A program made the translations under genes and the position numbers. A stretch of 64,000 nt of DNA from Methanococcoides methylutens (GTDB taxonomy: Archaea > Halobacteriota > Methanosarcinia > Methanosarcinales > Methanosarcinaceae). A model generated the notes under the pieces. It had not been told where the DNA came from and did not search any database. It saw only the letters and a list, made by a program, of their open reading frames with translations. The DNA lies in contig NZ_JRHO01000010.1 of the NCBI RefSeq assembly GCF_000765475.1, positions 124,001 through 188,000 of the forward strand. The letters run 5' to 3'. Positions 43,517 to 51,556 of the stretch are shown piece after piece (the first letter of the stretch is position 1; each line of letters opens with the position of its first letter).

Positions 43517-44140
43517 TCAGATATATTTGAAAAGGTCATCTCTCTTAATATCGTGAAGTCGCTTTCTGATTAGTCCTTTAAGTGTTTTGATGTCTCCTTT
43601 TTTTGCACTTGTTGGTGCAATTATGTAATTCCACTGGTCCCAAGGAGGAGTCAGGCCAAGCTTTTCAACGATGCCATCAAGTCTCTCTTGCTGTTCTACG
43701 TCCTTTATTCGATCCATCTTGTTTATGGCGACAATGGTATCAAATCCAAGTTCATTGAATAGATCGAACATTTCGATGTCTATAGGTATCTGATTGCGGC
43801 TTTCCCAGCGTTCGACCACATCTATAAATGAAACTGCGTCAGTGACAAGGACTGCTATCTTTATTCTGTCAGCATTATCCTCTATGTAACGTACGATCTG
43901 GTCCTTCACGATGTCCTGCTTTCGGTCTTTCACACCGCTCATGAACCCGAATCCGGGAAGATCCGTAATTAACAGATCAGAACGCAGGCTATGGGCGGGT
44001 TTTAATGTAACTCCCGGACGTTTGCCGATTTTCACTTTTTTACCCGTAAGCTCTCGTATGATGGATGATTTTCCAACATTTGATCTTCCCGAGAGTATTA
44101 TCTCGAATTTAGCTTTTTCAAATCCTTGTTCTTTTTTCAT
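43517..44140 (-). CDS. engB: GTP-binding protein EngB
   Basis: A 207-residue TRAFAC GTPase. G1 is GRSNVGKSS, G2 a Thr in RPGVTLKP, G3 DLPGFGF, G4 INKMDR and G5 PTSAKKGD. This matches the EngB/YihA family, which takes part in large ribosomal subunit assembly and is needed for division in bacteria; archaeal members are less studied. It is a single gene on the minus strand, converging on the radical SAM gene. Confidence 0.93.
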   Translation of the reverse strand: MKKEQGFEKAKFEIILSGRSNVGKSSIIRELTGKKVKIGKRPGVTLKPAHSLRSDLLITDLPGFGFMSGVKDRKQDIVKDQIVRYIEDNADRIKIAVLVTDAVSFIDVVERWESRNQIPIDIEMFDLFNELGFDTIVAINKMDRIKDVEQQERLDGIVEKLGLTPPWDQWNYIIAPTSAKKGDIKTLKGLIRKRLHDIKRDDLFKYI

Positions 44141-44206
44141 GTCTCATTCCTGTAGCCTAAACTATTGGGAGGGCTAAAAAGATTTCGTTCTATATAAGAT
44201 GAGTTC

Positions 44207-45466
44207 TCACTTGTGTTCAAGCGCTTCATTGATTATTCTCATCGTGTTATCGAGGATGTCCTTTACAGATCGGATTCTTCCGAATGAAGGGTATTCAGTG
44301 TCCTCTCCATCATTTTCTTCAGTTGGAGTTCCAGAAACTTCCGTATTCTGATCATCTTCTGGGATTTCGATGGGTTCTGGTAAATCTTCCTCTTCTTCAA
44401 GTAAGTAGAATTTTTTTGTTTTGAAAATGTCAGAATATCCTTTTGAATCTGAGAAGTATACTTTAGCCGAAGGCACTATTGGGTTTCCTTCAATATCTTC
44501 GATCCTTATAGAATATTCCAGGGTTTTTATTTTATCGGGGAAGATGACCATTTCAGTTGCGATCTTTCCTTGCATGACAACTGAGTTTGGTAACATCTCA
44601 TCATTGATCTCTACATATGCTGCACGATTGCCTTCATTCTTCACTTTTATAGTGATATCATAAAGTTGTGGGTTATTTCCATCAACTTTGGCTGTCTTTG
44701 TAGCATTGATGTATGGTCCGTATACAACTAGTTCCGTTGAGTTGGTGTATTGGTAGTACTTTATCCCATTGTCTATGATTTCGATCTCAGTAGGTGGGAT
44801 GGTGTAGTTCCCGGGACGTAATGCTTTGACAGAATATTGGATCGTGTTCTTTGAATATGGACTTATATTGACCGTTTGATCCACATTGATATCAGGGTCC
44901 ATTAATATGTTTTCAGGTAATGTTTCGTTTATTAGAACGCTCTGGAATTCCAGATTCCGAAGATTGTTGATCTGGATTGTAATAAAGACCCTTTCATCAA
45001 TGTAGGTATCTTTAGATCTGGTCTTGGTGACAAAGATGGTGTTGTTGATCCAGCTATCGATATCTTTTTCTGTAACATTAAATGTGGAAACTCCTATCTT
45101 TGTGTAGGGAGCTGGAATATCAATTCCCGTAACGACCTCAAAAGCAGTTATGTTCAACCTTTCCCCAAAGATCTTAGTGTTGGGTATCTGGCTGTTGTTG
45201 ACCGAGAGCAGTGCACTCCATTCTTCCGAGTCATCGGAGTTAATGGTAAGCATTACGTAATCGGTTTCAATATCGAAAGGTCTTGCCTTTGAGAAATCAT
45301 TTGCCTTGATCAAAAAGCCATCTACCTCGATACTATCTCCCCAGTAAAGGGTATGGTTGACCGTCTCGTTCCAGTTAGTATTCTCATCGGAAGAGGCGAT
45401 GGCTGTATTTGCACATAGGGCTATGGCAAATAAAACGATCAGGCAGACTTTAATTCTCATACGCAT
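44207..45466 (-). CDS. Secreted protein with repeated beta domains
   Basis: A 419-residue exported protein with a signal peptide (KVCLIVLFAIALCANTAIAS). The N-terminal domain (HTLYWGDSIEVDGFLIKAND) parallels that of the next upstream surface protein (TLQWGHNFENGEAKDDSYDT). Two NEW3/CARDB-like domains follow (about 150-350), each with an EGNRAAYVEIND-like strand. An acidic tail with Pro/Glu-rich sequence ends in a short charged helix; there is no clear membrane anchor. It lies 7 bases after the PGF-CTERM protein gene and probably forms a pair with it. Confidence 0.75.
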   Translation of the reverse strand: MRMRIKVCLIVLFAIALCANTAIASSDENTNWNETVNHTLYWGDSIEVDGFLIKANDFSKARPFDIETDYVMLTINSDDSEEWSALLSVNNSQIPNTKIFGERLNITAFEVVTGIDIPAPYTKIGVSTFNVTEKDIDSWINNTIFVTKTRSKDTYIDERVFITIQINNLRNLEFQSVLINETLPENILMDPDINVDQTVNISPYSKNTIQYSVKALRPGNYTIPPTEIEIIDNGIKYYQYTNSTELVVYGPYINATKTAKVDGNNPQLYDITIKVKNEGNRAAYVEINDEMLPNSVVMQGKIATEMVIFPDKIKTLEYSIRIEDIEGNPIVPSAKVYFSDSKGYSDIFKTKKFYLLEEEEDLPEPIEIPEDDQNTEVSGTPTEENDGEDTEYPSFGRIRSVKDILDNTMRIINEALEHK

Positions 45467-45473
45467 GATCTAT

Positions 45474-47066
45474 TTATTTTCTCCTTCTTATTGCCAGATA
45501 TACGCCTGCAAGTGCAGTAATTGCGAAGATCGATTCGAAACCAGGTTCCACAACCTCTTCATTTGATTCAGTTCCTGGTTGTGAACTGTCACCGTTTGAT
45601 GGATTACTTGTACTTGATGAAGTTGAGGTCTCTTTAGGTTCAGGAATTTCTACCGTTATCTCAGGCATGTTAGATATTTTTTCACCTTTGTAGCTTTCCA
45701 TATCGATAAAAGTTGCAGTTGCAGGTGAAAGTTTGAATGTTCCTTCATCATTCATCTTCAGAATGTATGAATAGCTTCCGGATTCACCTTTTCCCAGTAC
45801 TTTATCAAAGGATGTATCACCACTGACAAAAGTTGAACCTTCGGGGAAATCAGTGGATGACACTCTTGTGCTTGCATCCCTGTTACCTTCGTTCTTAGTG
45901 GTCACAGTAACTTTAACCTCGGTCCCAGGTTCTACTTTTGTTTTATCCATTTTCTGGGACAGGGTGATGTAAGGTCCATTGATCTCGATCTTTGGATCTT
46001 CTGATTCATATGTATAGGTTTTACCGTTAGAGGCTGTATATGTTGCAACTGCTTCAGGTGATGTGTATTTCCCTGGTTTAATGGGTTTCAGTGCATAGGA
46101 GAAAACTTCAATGGTTTCTCCGGGCTTGAATGATACTGTCTTTTCAAGTGTTACACTGTCTTTAAGTTCCATACTGGAAAGTACAGTGTCTTTTATTGTA
46201 ACTGAGTTCATGCTGTAAATGCCATAATTGCGGACCGCTACCGAAACATATGCTGTCTCATCCATATAGAGTTCTTCAATAATTGATTTTGTAAGTATTA
46301 GTTCAGCCTTTGGCATTACGGTTATTTCCTTTTTCTCACTGTCTTCGTGGATGTCGCCATTGATGTCTTTAGCTCGTACAGTCACTTCAATATCAAGATC
46401 GGTTTCTTCCCAAAGGTGGGGCACCTCAAAGTCGACCTCTATGATTTCAGATGTTTCATCTTTAGCTAATGTGGTTATGTGGGTCTTGAGATCTCCATCG
46501 GCCAGTTCCATTCCTGCAGGATCAACGATGACCTCAACATCTTCTGCTTTTGCATATCCTTTATTTTTTACAGTGATGGTAGTTACCACTTCTTTTGGAT
46601 TGCTCGGGGATCTAGGGTCATATTCGTTCTTTTCAGTCTTGATATCAATATCGAAGTCAGGAACACCTCTTCTGTATACTTCAACTTTCACAGTAGGATC
46701 TTCCATGTTGCCGGTCCATTGATCGACATTGGTCTTTATTTCCTTGATGAAGAGTTTTATATCCTGTCCATTCTCTTCATCCCTGTATTCCCAGCTGTCA
46801 GCCAAGCCGAGGGAGGCAATATCTTTGATCTGTCCATCCTTCGAAAGGGATAAGGACACAAACCCATCACTTGAGAAGTCCTCTGCTTTGATTACATATG
46901 TGTCATAAGAATCATCTTTTGCTTCCCCATTTTCAAAATTATGTCCCCATTGAAGAGTTTTTGTTTCTGTAGATTTCCATTCGATATCATCAAGCGTGTA
47001 CGCAGACGCTGTAACTGATAATACACAAAGCACCATTAGTAGTACGATCAAAGCTTTCCTGAACAT
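45474..47066 (-). CDS. Surface protein with PGF-CTERM sorting signal
   Basis: A 530-residue exported protein. A signal peptide (ALIVLLMVLCVLSVTASAYT) precedes a domain starting at TLQWGHNF, then three or four beta domains with EGNRDASTRV- and KGYAKAEDVEV-type strands (CARDB-like). A Ser/Thr-rich linker leads to PGFESIFAITALAGVYLAIR and RRK: the PGF motif, hydrophobic segment and basic end recognised by archaeosortase A. Such proteins are processed and lipid-linked to the archaeal membrane, often near the S-layer. It is the first gene of a two-gene operon. Confidence 0.85.
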   Translation of the reverse strand: MFRKALIVLLMVLCVLSVTASAYTLDDIEWKSTETKTLQWGHNFENGEAKDDSYDTYVIKAEDFSSDGFVSLSLSKDGQIKDIASLGLADSWEYRDEENGQDIKLFIKEIKTNVDQWTGNMEDPTVKVEVYRRGVPDFDIDIKTEKNEYDPRSPSNPKEVVTTITVKNKGYAKAEDVEVIVDPAGMELADGDLKTHITTLAKDETSEIIEVDFEVPHLWEETDLDIEVTVRAKDINGDIHEDSEKKEITVMPKAELILTKSIIEELYMDETAYVSVAVRNYGIYSMNSVTIKDTVLSSMELKDSVTLEKTVSFKPGETIEVFSYALKPIKPGKYTSPEAVATYTASNGKTYTYESEDPKIEINGPYITLSQKMDKTKVEPGTEVKVTVTTKNEGNRDASTRVSSTDFPEGSTFVSGDTSFDKVLGKGESGSYSYILKMNDEGTFKLSPATATFIDMESYKGEKISNMPEITVEIPEPKETSTSSSTSNPSNGDSSQPGTESNEEVVEPGFESIFAITALAGVYLAIRRRK

Positions 47067-47351
47067 GGGACCCCTCTTTTAAGTATTGATATTATGATCT
47101 ATAATTTTCATTTATTAATTGACAATATATAATATCATATTTTATTTAACTCTTATACCTATAATGTATTTACATAAAATTAAATACTTCCAGATTAATC
47201 AATCTTTACAAACATCTTTTATTTATATTATTCACCCTCTAGAATTTCACAATAGTGAATACATATATATGTTACGAAGCCATATGCTATGAAAGCTATA
47301 TGGTATAGCTATATAGTATATAATGTACTATAGCATCTCGTAAGTGATATT
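47067..47351. other. Divergent promoter region with operator-like palindromes
   Basis: About 285 AT-rich bases. It contains ATTTCACAATAGTGAAT (47244-47260), TATATATGTTACG (47263-47276), an imperfect CCATAT...ATATGG repeat (47281-47304) and a TATA near 47313-47320 for the regulator, whose leader would be about ten bases. The surface protein promoter lies on the minus strand within the first 100 bases. Confidence 0.5.
47244..47260. promoter_or_regulatory. Candidate operator ATTTCACAATAGTGAAT, site 1
   Basis: A palindrome with arms TTCAC and GTGAA around AATA. An identical 17-base sequence lies in the thi4 promoter region (50346-50362). It lies 92 bases before the regulator gene at 47352. Confidence 0.6.
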
Positions 47352-47672
47352 ATGAATCTGGAAACTCCCTGTCAGGCAGTTGTATGGGATATCCTCCCGG
47401 CTATCCGTGCAGCTCTTGCAATGGAACTTGTAAAGAACGGGATCGCACAGAAAGAAGTTGCAAAGATGTTTGGAATGGCTCCTTCTGCCGTGTCTCAATA
47501 CATGACAAAAAAACGAGGCTATCGTATAGAATTTGATGAAGATGTGAAAGAGTCGATATCTCGTCTTGCTCTTGAGATACAGGAGGGTAAGGTGGATAAT
47601 GTCTCTGCAAAGATCTGTGAGATCTGCAGGTATTTAAGAAGAGGTGAGGGTGCCTGCCCTGTGGAAGATTGA
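47352..47672 (+). CDS. Small XRE-type transcriptional regulator (ThiR-like HTH)
   Basis: A 106-residue protein. It opens NLETPCQAVVWDILPAIRAA, followed by a helix-turn-helix, NGIAQKEVAKMFGMAPSAVS and YMTKKRG. A C-terminal segment holds three Cys (KICEICRYLRRGEGACP) that could bind metal or an iron-sulfur cluster. The P-C-x-V-V plus HTH arrangement resembles COG2522 and the N-terminal part of the archaeal thiamine regulator ThiR, but the ThiN ligand domain is absent. A palindrome shared with the thi4 promoter lies upstream, so autoregulation and control of thi4 is a reasonable hypothesis. Confidence 0.8.
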   Translation: MNLETPCQAVVWDILPAIRAALAMELVKNGIAQKEVAKMFGMAPSAVSQYMTKKRGYRIEFDEDVKESISRLALEIQEGKVDNVSAKICEICRYLRRGEGACPVED

Positions 47673-47725
47673 CCTGTTCTTCCTCTCTGGAAATGTTCGA
47701 AAACGAATCTGTTCTGTTTCCTCTT

Positions 47726-50020
47726 TTATTCTTCATTCTGTTCTTTTTCTGAAACTTTCATCTCATCAATTGGTATGGTGAAGGTGAATGTACTTCCAGC
47801 TTCTTTTTTGCTTTTTACCTCTATATTGCCGCCATGTAGTTCTACAAAGGTTTTGACAAGAACAAGTCCAAGTCCGGTTCCCTGGTAATTTCTGGAATTA
47901 TCTGATTCGATCTGCTTGAATGGCTGGAATATCTTTTCAATATTTTCCTGAGCAATTCCAATACCTGTGTCAGTAACACTGATTTTCAGTTGATTGTCAA
48001 CACAGGTTACTATCAGGTGAACTTCTCCTTTTTCATCTGTAAATTTAATCGCATTACTTAGAAGATTGTAGAGGATCTGCTTGAATTTTGTTTTGTCTGC
48101 ATTTATGGTGGATATGCCCTCTTCAATATTTATCGCAAGCTTGATAGCCTTTTTTTGTGCAAGAGGTTTTATGATTGTTACAACATTTGTGACGATCTCT
48201 CTCACATAAAATACCTCATAATGGATATCCATTTTTCCGGCTTCGACTTTTGAAAGATCAAGTATGTCATTAATAAGGTTTAGAAGATGCTTTCCACTAT
48301 TCAATACATTATAAATGTATTTTTCCTGCTTTTCATTAATTGGACCTGCAATATTTTCGAGAAGTATGTCTGAAAAACCAATTATTGAATTAAGTGGTGT
48401 CCTGAGTTCGTGACTCATGTTTGCAAGGAACTTGCTCTTTGTTTGATTAGAGGCTTCTGCTGCTATTTTTGCATTAATTATCTGGTCTTCGGCATTCTTT
48501 CTTTCCGTTATATCAACGATAATTCCCTGCATGTAATTTAGATTATTATTTTTGTCAATTTGTAAGAGTGTCTGTTCTTCAACCCAACGAATTTCTCCTG
48601 ATCTTGTTATTATCCGATACTGGCTAAAATGTGGGGTTCTTTTTGTAATACTCTCTGAAAGTATGTCTTCTACGCGTTCAAGATCATCAGGGTGGATGAT
48701 GTCTGCATAATTTATTTTTTTTGATATGAAATCATCAGCAACATAACCAAATAGTGCTATGTTCCCGGATACAAGTTCTACTGGCCATCCTTTTTTATTC
48801 TTCCATTTAAAGACAGTTACAGGACTGTGGTCTATTATATCAGCCATTTCTTCATTAAGTTCGCTTGATCTTTGGAGATTATCGAGCAGGTGGTTTAATC
48901 CGACTGTAAATTCTCTAAAATCAATGTCAATCTCAGTATTTGCTCTGGCATCAAAGTTTCCGGTTAAAGCAGAATCTGAAATCTCTTTAAAGTCATTAAC
49001 AATATTTTCTATATTTTTGCTCACAGTTTTTGCTGTAAGGGACGCAACCAGTCCCATGAGCAATATTGCGATCATCAATATTGTAATTAATTCATTCTTA
49101 AGGTCTATAACTCCTTTGAACATATCATCTTTCGGAACTACAAGTATGAATGAATACTTTCCTTCTTTTGTAGGTTCATAGAATGCGATAACCTGCTTTC
49201 CTGTACTCGGATCTACTGTTTCGATGTGACCACTTTTTCCTTCTTTGATGTCATCTGCCATCATAGTGATATCATCATTGAATTCGTAAAGTGTTTTTTC
49301 ACCGATCCATTCTTTTTTGGTTGGATGTGAAAGGATAAGACCCTCGTTGCTGCTAAGTATGGCATATCCGCTCTGGAATGCTGTAATGTTACTTACAATG
49401 CTGTCCATGCCATTGAGAGTTACATCGACACCCCCAATTCCAATGAATTGTCCGTCACGGAATATCGGTGTTGAGTGACTGATGATTATTTTTTCTGAAT
49501 ACCAATATGGCTCCGTTAGTACGTAATTTCCTGTATGCTTTGGTAATTTGTAGTAATCAAGTTCTTCATAGTTCTGTAAAGGATCAAGGCTTATATTACC
49601 ATCCAGCTTATTCCAGTATGGGATATACCTGCCAGTTGAATCATGGCCTGATGTATTTGCATATTCCATGTCTCTCCCATCATATGCATTGGGTTCAAAA
49701 CAGACGTATGTCCCAACAAGCTCCGGATTTTTTATAAGTATCTCCTCCAGGAGCTTGTTTGCTTCCTCCCGATCGCAGATAAGGCTACCGGAGATTGTGT
49801 CTGCAATGATTTTTGAAAATGCATGATATTTCATTTGATCTGCATTGAATTCGTTTGCATGCTTGCGGGCAATTTCTATGGATTGCTGGTATGCAAGTTC
49901 TTCATGCTGGGATAATGTTGTTGAGATTATTAGCAAAGCTGATGCTATAAAAATTAAAAAGGTTCCTGCAACAATATAAAATGTAAGTTTCTTTCTTAAT
50001 GAAATTTCTTTTAGATCCAT
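47726..50020 (-). CDS. Membrane-bound sensor histidine kinase (dCache-HAMP-PAS)
   Basis: A 764-residue kinase. TM1 lies at about residues 13-35; an extracellular double-Cache domain (about 40-305) includes YVCFEPNAYDGRDMEY and GIGGVDVTLNGM; TM2 is at about 308-330, followed by a HAMP-like helix. A PAS domain (about 395-515) then leads to HisKA with NMSHELRTPLNSIIGFSDIL and the ATPase with NLLSNAIKFTDE, VTDTGIGIA and YQGTGLGLVL. The Cache domain should bind a small extracellular ligand. No partner response regulator is nearby. Confidence 0.93.
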   Translation of the reverse strand: MDLKEISLRKKLTFYIVAGTFLIFIASALLIISTTLSQHEELAYQQSIEIARKHANEFNADQMKYHAFSKIIADTISGSLICDREEANKLLEEILIKNPELVGTYVCFEPNAYDGRDMEYANTSGHDSTGRYIPYWNKLDGNISLDPLQNYEELDYYKLPKHTGNYVLTEPYWYSEKIIISHSTPIFRDGQFIGIGGVDVTLNGMDSIVSNITAFQSGYAILSSNEGLILSHPTKKEWIGEKTLYEFNDDITMMADDIKEGKSGHIETVDPSTGKQVIAFYEPTKEGKYSFILVVPKDDMFKGVIDLKNELITILMIAILLMGLVASLTAKTVSKNIENIVNDFKEISDSALTGNFDARANTEIDIDFREFTVGLNHLLDNLQRSSELNEEMADIIDHSPVTVFKWKNKKGWPVELVSGNIALFGYVADDFISKKINYADIIHPDDLERVEDILSESITKRTPHFSQYRIITRSGEIRWVEEQTLLQIDKNNNLNYMQGIIVDITERKNAEDQIINAKIAAEASNQTKSKFLANMSHELRTPLNSIIGFSDILLENIAGPINEKQEKYIYNVLNSGKHLLNLINDILDLSKVEAGKMDIHYEVFYVREIVTNVVTIIKPLAQKKAIKLAINIEEGISTINADKTKFKQILYNLLSNAIKFTDEKGEVHLIVTCVDNQLKISVTDTGIGIAQENIEKIFQPFKQIESDNSRNYQGTGLGLVLVKTFVELHGGNIEVKSKKEAGSTFTFTIPIDEMKVSEKEQNEE

Positions 50021-50331
50021 TCAAAAACTCCATCTTTTCTAAAAACAGGATCAAATATTTTGATTTATTGCTAATTATATTATTGTAATTGAAATGATGT
50101 TAACATATATTATGCTACATAAATGTATGGAAGTGACCCGACTATCGATATTAAATTTTGCTAAAATTTCCTACATTTGGCTATGCTCTTATGCAAAAAC
50201 GATTTATCTATTACTTATTGATTATATTTTAAAGTATTTGAAACCAATCTCTCTTTATGGGCGCTGTAAATATTTTACGCTGTCTGCTTCTTTAATTTGC
50301 TTACAACATAATCTATATATATAATAAATAC
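50021..50331. other. AT-rich spacer upstream of the thi4 promoter
   Basis: About 310 bases between the kinase start and the operator pair. It includes the kinase promoter on the minus strand and the TATA CTATATATATAATAAAT (50312-50328) for the forward transcript, predicting a start near 50345. Apart from these signals nothing is seen. Confidence 0.5.
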
Positions 50332-50362
50332 AATTCACGATTGTGATTTCACAATAGTGAAT
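50332..50362. promoter_or_regulatory. Candidate operator pair at the thi4 promoter, site 2
   Basis: Two adjacent palindromes: TTCAC-GATT-GTGA(T) (50334-50347) and TTCAC-AATA-GTGAA (50348-50361), 14 bases centre to centre. The second copy lies in ATTTCACAATAGTGAAT, identical to 47244-47260. They cover the predicted transcription start about 25 bases after the TATA. Confidence 0.65.
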
Positions 50363-50374
50363 CGGTAACAATTT

Positions 50375-50443
50375 GCTGGATGGCAGAGTGTTTATGTGTC
50401 TGACTGCAGATCGGAGTACGTAAATTCGATTCTCACTCCGGCC
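50375..50443 (+). pseudogene. tRNA-Cys-like element (GCA) in the thi4 leader
   Basis: The sequence folds as a tRNA-Cys: acceptor GCTGGA with TCCGGC (six pairs including G-U), D arm GCAG...TGT, anticodon arm TCTGA-CTGCAGA-TCGGA (five pairs, anticodon GCA) and T loop TTCGATT. It is degenerate: the acceptor has six pairs, the T stem has two A-C mismatches (including position 53-61), and the second of the usual D-loop GG pair is T. It lies between the operator pair and the thi4 start, on the same strand. It may be a pseudogene, an odd functional tRNA, or a leader element. Confidence 0.6.
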
Positions 50444-50548
50444 TTTCAAATAAGATGTAAGGCAAAATGTCTGGCTCTTTTTATGAACCGGCTCAAAATT
50501 GCACTTTCTGGCAACTTACAGATCATCTCTATTAAAATGGGTGAAGAT

Positions 50549-51340
50549 ATGAATCAATTCGCACAAGCAACTGAAAAAGATATTACGCGTTCGATAGTTG
50601 AAGAATTTCTTGGAGATTTCCTTAATCACATAGAAAGTGATGTGATCATCGTTGGCGGAGGGCCAAGTGGTCTTGTGGCAGCAAGGGATCTTGCTTCCAA
50701 AGGCCTAAAGACAGTTGTGCTTGAAAGCAACAATTACTTTGGTGGCGGCTTTTGGTTAGGTGGCTACCTGATGAACAAGGTTACAGTAAGAGCGCCTGCA
50801 CAGAGGATTTTTGATCAGCTTGGTGTTCCTTACAAGGAAGTACCTGATATAAAGGAAGGTCTCTATGTTGCAGATGCACCTTCTGCCTGTTCCAAGTTGA
50901 TCTCAGCTGCCTGTGATGCAGGTGCTTTCATGCTGAACATGAACAAGTTCGATGATGTTGTTCTCAGGGATGGACGTGTTTGCGGTGCTGTTACCAACTG
51001 GACACCTGTCTCAGCATTACCACGTGCCATAACCTGTGTGGATCCTGTGGCTATCGAGACTAAATGTGTTATTGATGCAACAGGACACGATGCGGTCGTG
51101 GCCAACTCCCTTGCAAAACGTGGTCTGGTAGACCTTGAAGGCTTCTTAGGAATGGATGTTGATAATTCCGAAGATGCTGTGGTGAACAACACTTCAGAGC
51201 TTTACCCGGGACTCGTAGTTACAGGAATGGCCGCAGCTACATGTTTTGGTCTTTCCAGAATGGGTCCTACCTTTGGTGGCATGTTGGAATCCGGTGTAAA
51301 AGCTGCAAAGATCGCTGAAGAGATCGTAAGGTCCAGATAA
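50549..51340 (+). CDS. thi4: Thiazole synthase Thi4 family protein
   Basis: A 263-residue protein; ATG 50549 (MNQFAQATEKDITRSIVEEF) follows GGGTGAAGAT. It has an NAD-binding motif VIIVGGGPSGLVAARDLASK, the GGGFWLGGYL loop, and a C-terminal GATCFGLSRMGPTFGGML-like segment. Thi4 makes the thiazole precursor of thiamine from NAD, glycine and a sulfur source. The position that is Cys in yeast (sulfur donor, suicide enzyme) and His in Methanocaldococcus jannaschii is Cys163 here (ITCVDPVAIE). The leader of about 200 bases carries the tRNA-Cys-like element. Ribose-1,5-bisphosphate isomerase-like relatives are a less likely alternative. Confidence 0.9.
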   Translation: MNQFAQATEKDITRSIVEEFLGDFLNHIESDVIIVGGGPSGLVAARDLASKGLKTVVLESNNYFGGGFWLGGYLMNKVTVRAPAQRIFDQLGVPYKEVPDIKEGLYVADAPSACSKLISAACDAGAFMLNMNKFDDVVLRDGRVCGAVTNWTPVSALPRAITCVDPVAIETKCVIDATGHDAVVANSLAKRGLVDLEGFLGMDVDNSEDAVVNNTSELYPGLVVTGMAAATCFGLSRMGPTFGGMLESGVKAAKIAEEIVRSR

Positions 51341-51348
51341 TATCTTAT

Positions 51349-51376
51349 GGATAGGCAGTTTATGCTGTTCTATCCT
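51349..51376 (+). terminator. Inverted repeat after thi4
   Basis: GGATAGGCAG and CTGTTCTATCC pair with one mismatch/bulge across a short loop; T-rich DNA follows (CCCTCTATTATTTTATG). Probable terminator. Confidence 0.45.
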
Positions 51377-51512
51377 CCCCTCTATTATTTTATGATGTAA
51401 TTTTACAGTAAATGGTTAACGCTTTATACAGTTGCCAATATAATCTCTGTATATCATTTAATCTCTGCTAAGGCTGTTTGTGGCAGTCATCGATGGTGTC
51501 TTGAGCAGAGCA

Positions 51513-51529
51513 ATTTCACATTAGTATAT
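51513..51529. promoter_or_regulatory. Degenerate operator-like site before the iscS-like gene, site 3
   Basis: ATTTCACATTAGTATAT matches the exact operator at 13 of 17 positions; the left arm is intact, the right arm is replaced by a TATA-like AGTATATTTA. It ends 27 bases before the ATG at 51557. Confidence 0.4.
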
Positions 51530-51556
51530 TTATTTGATCAAAGGAGTGTTTGCCAG

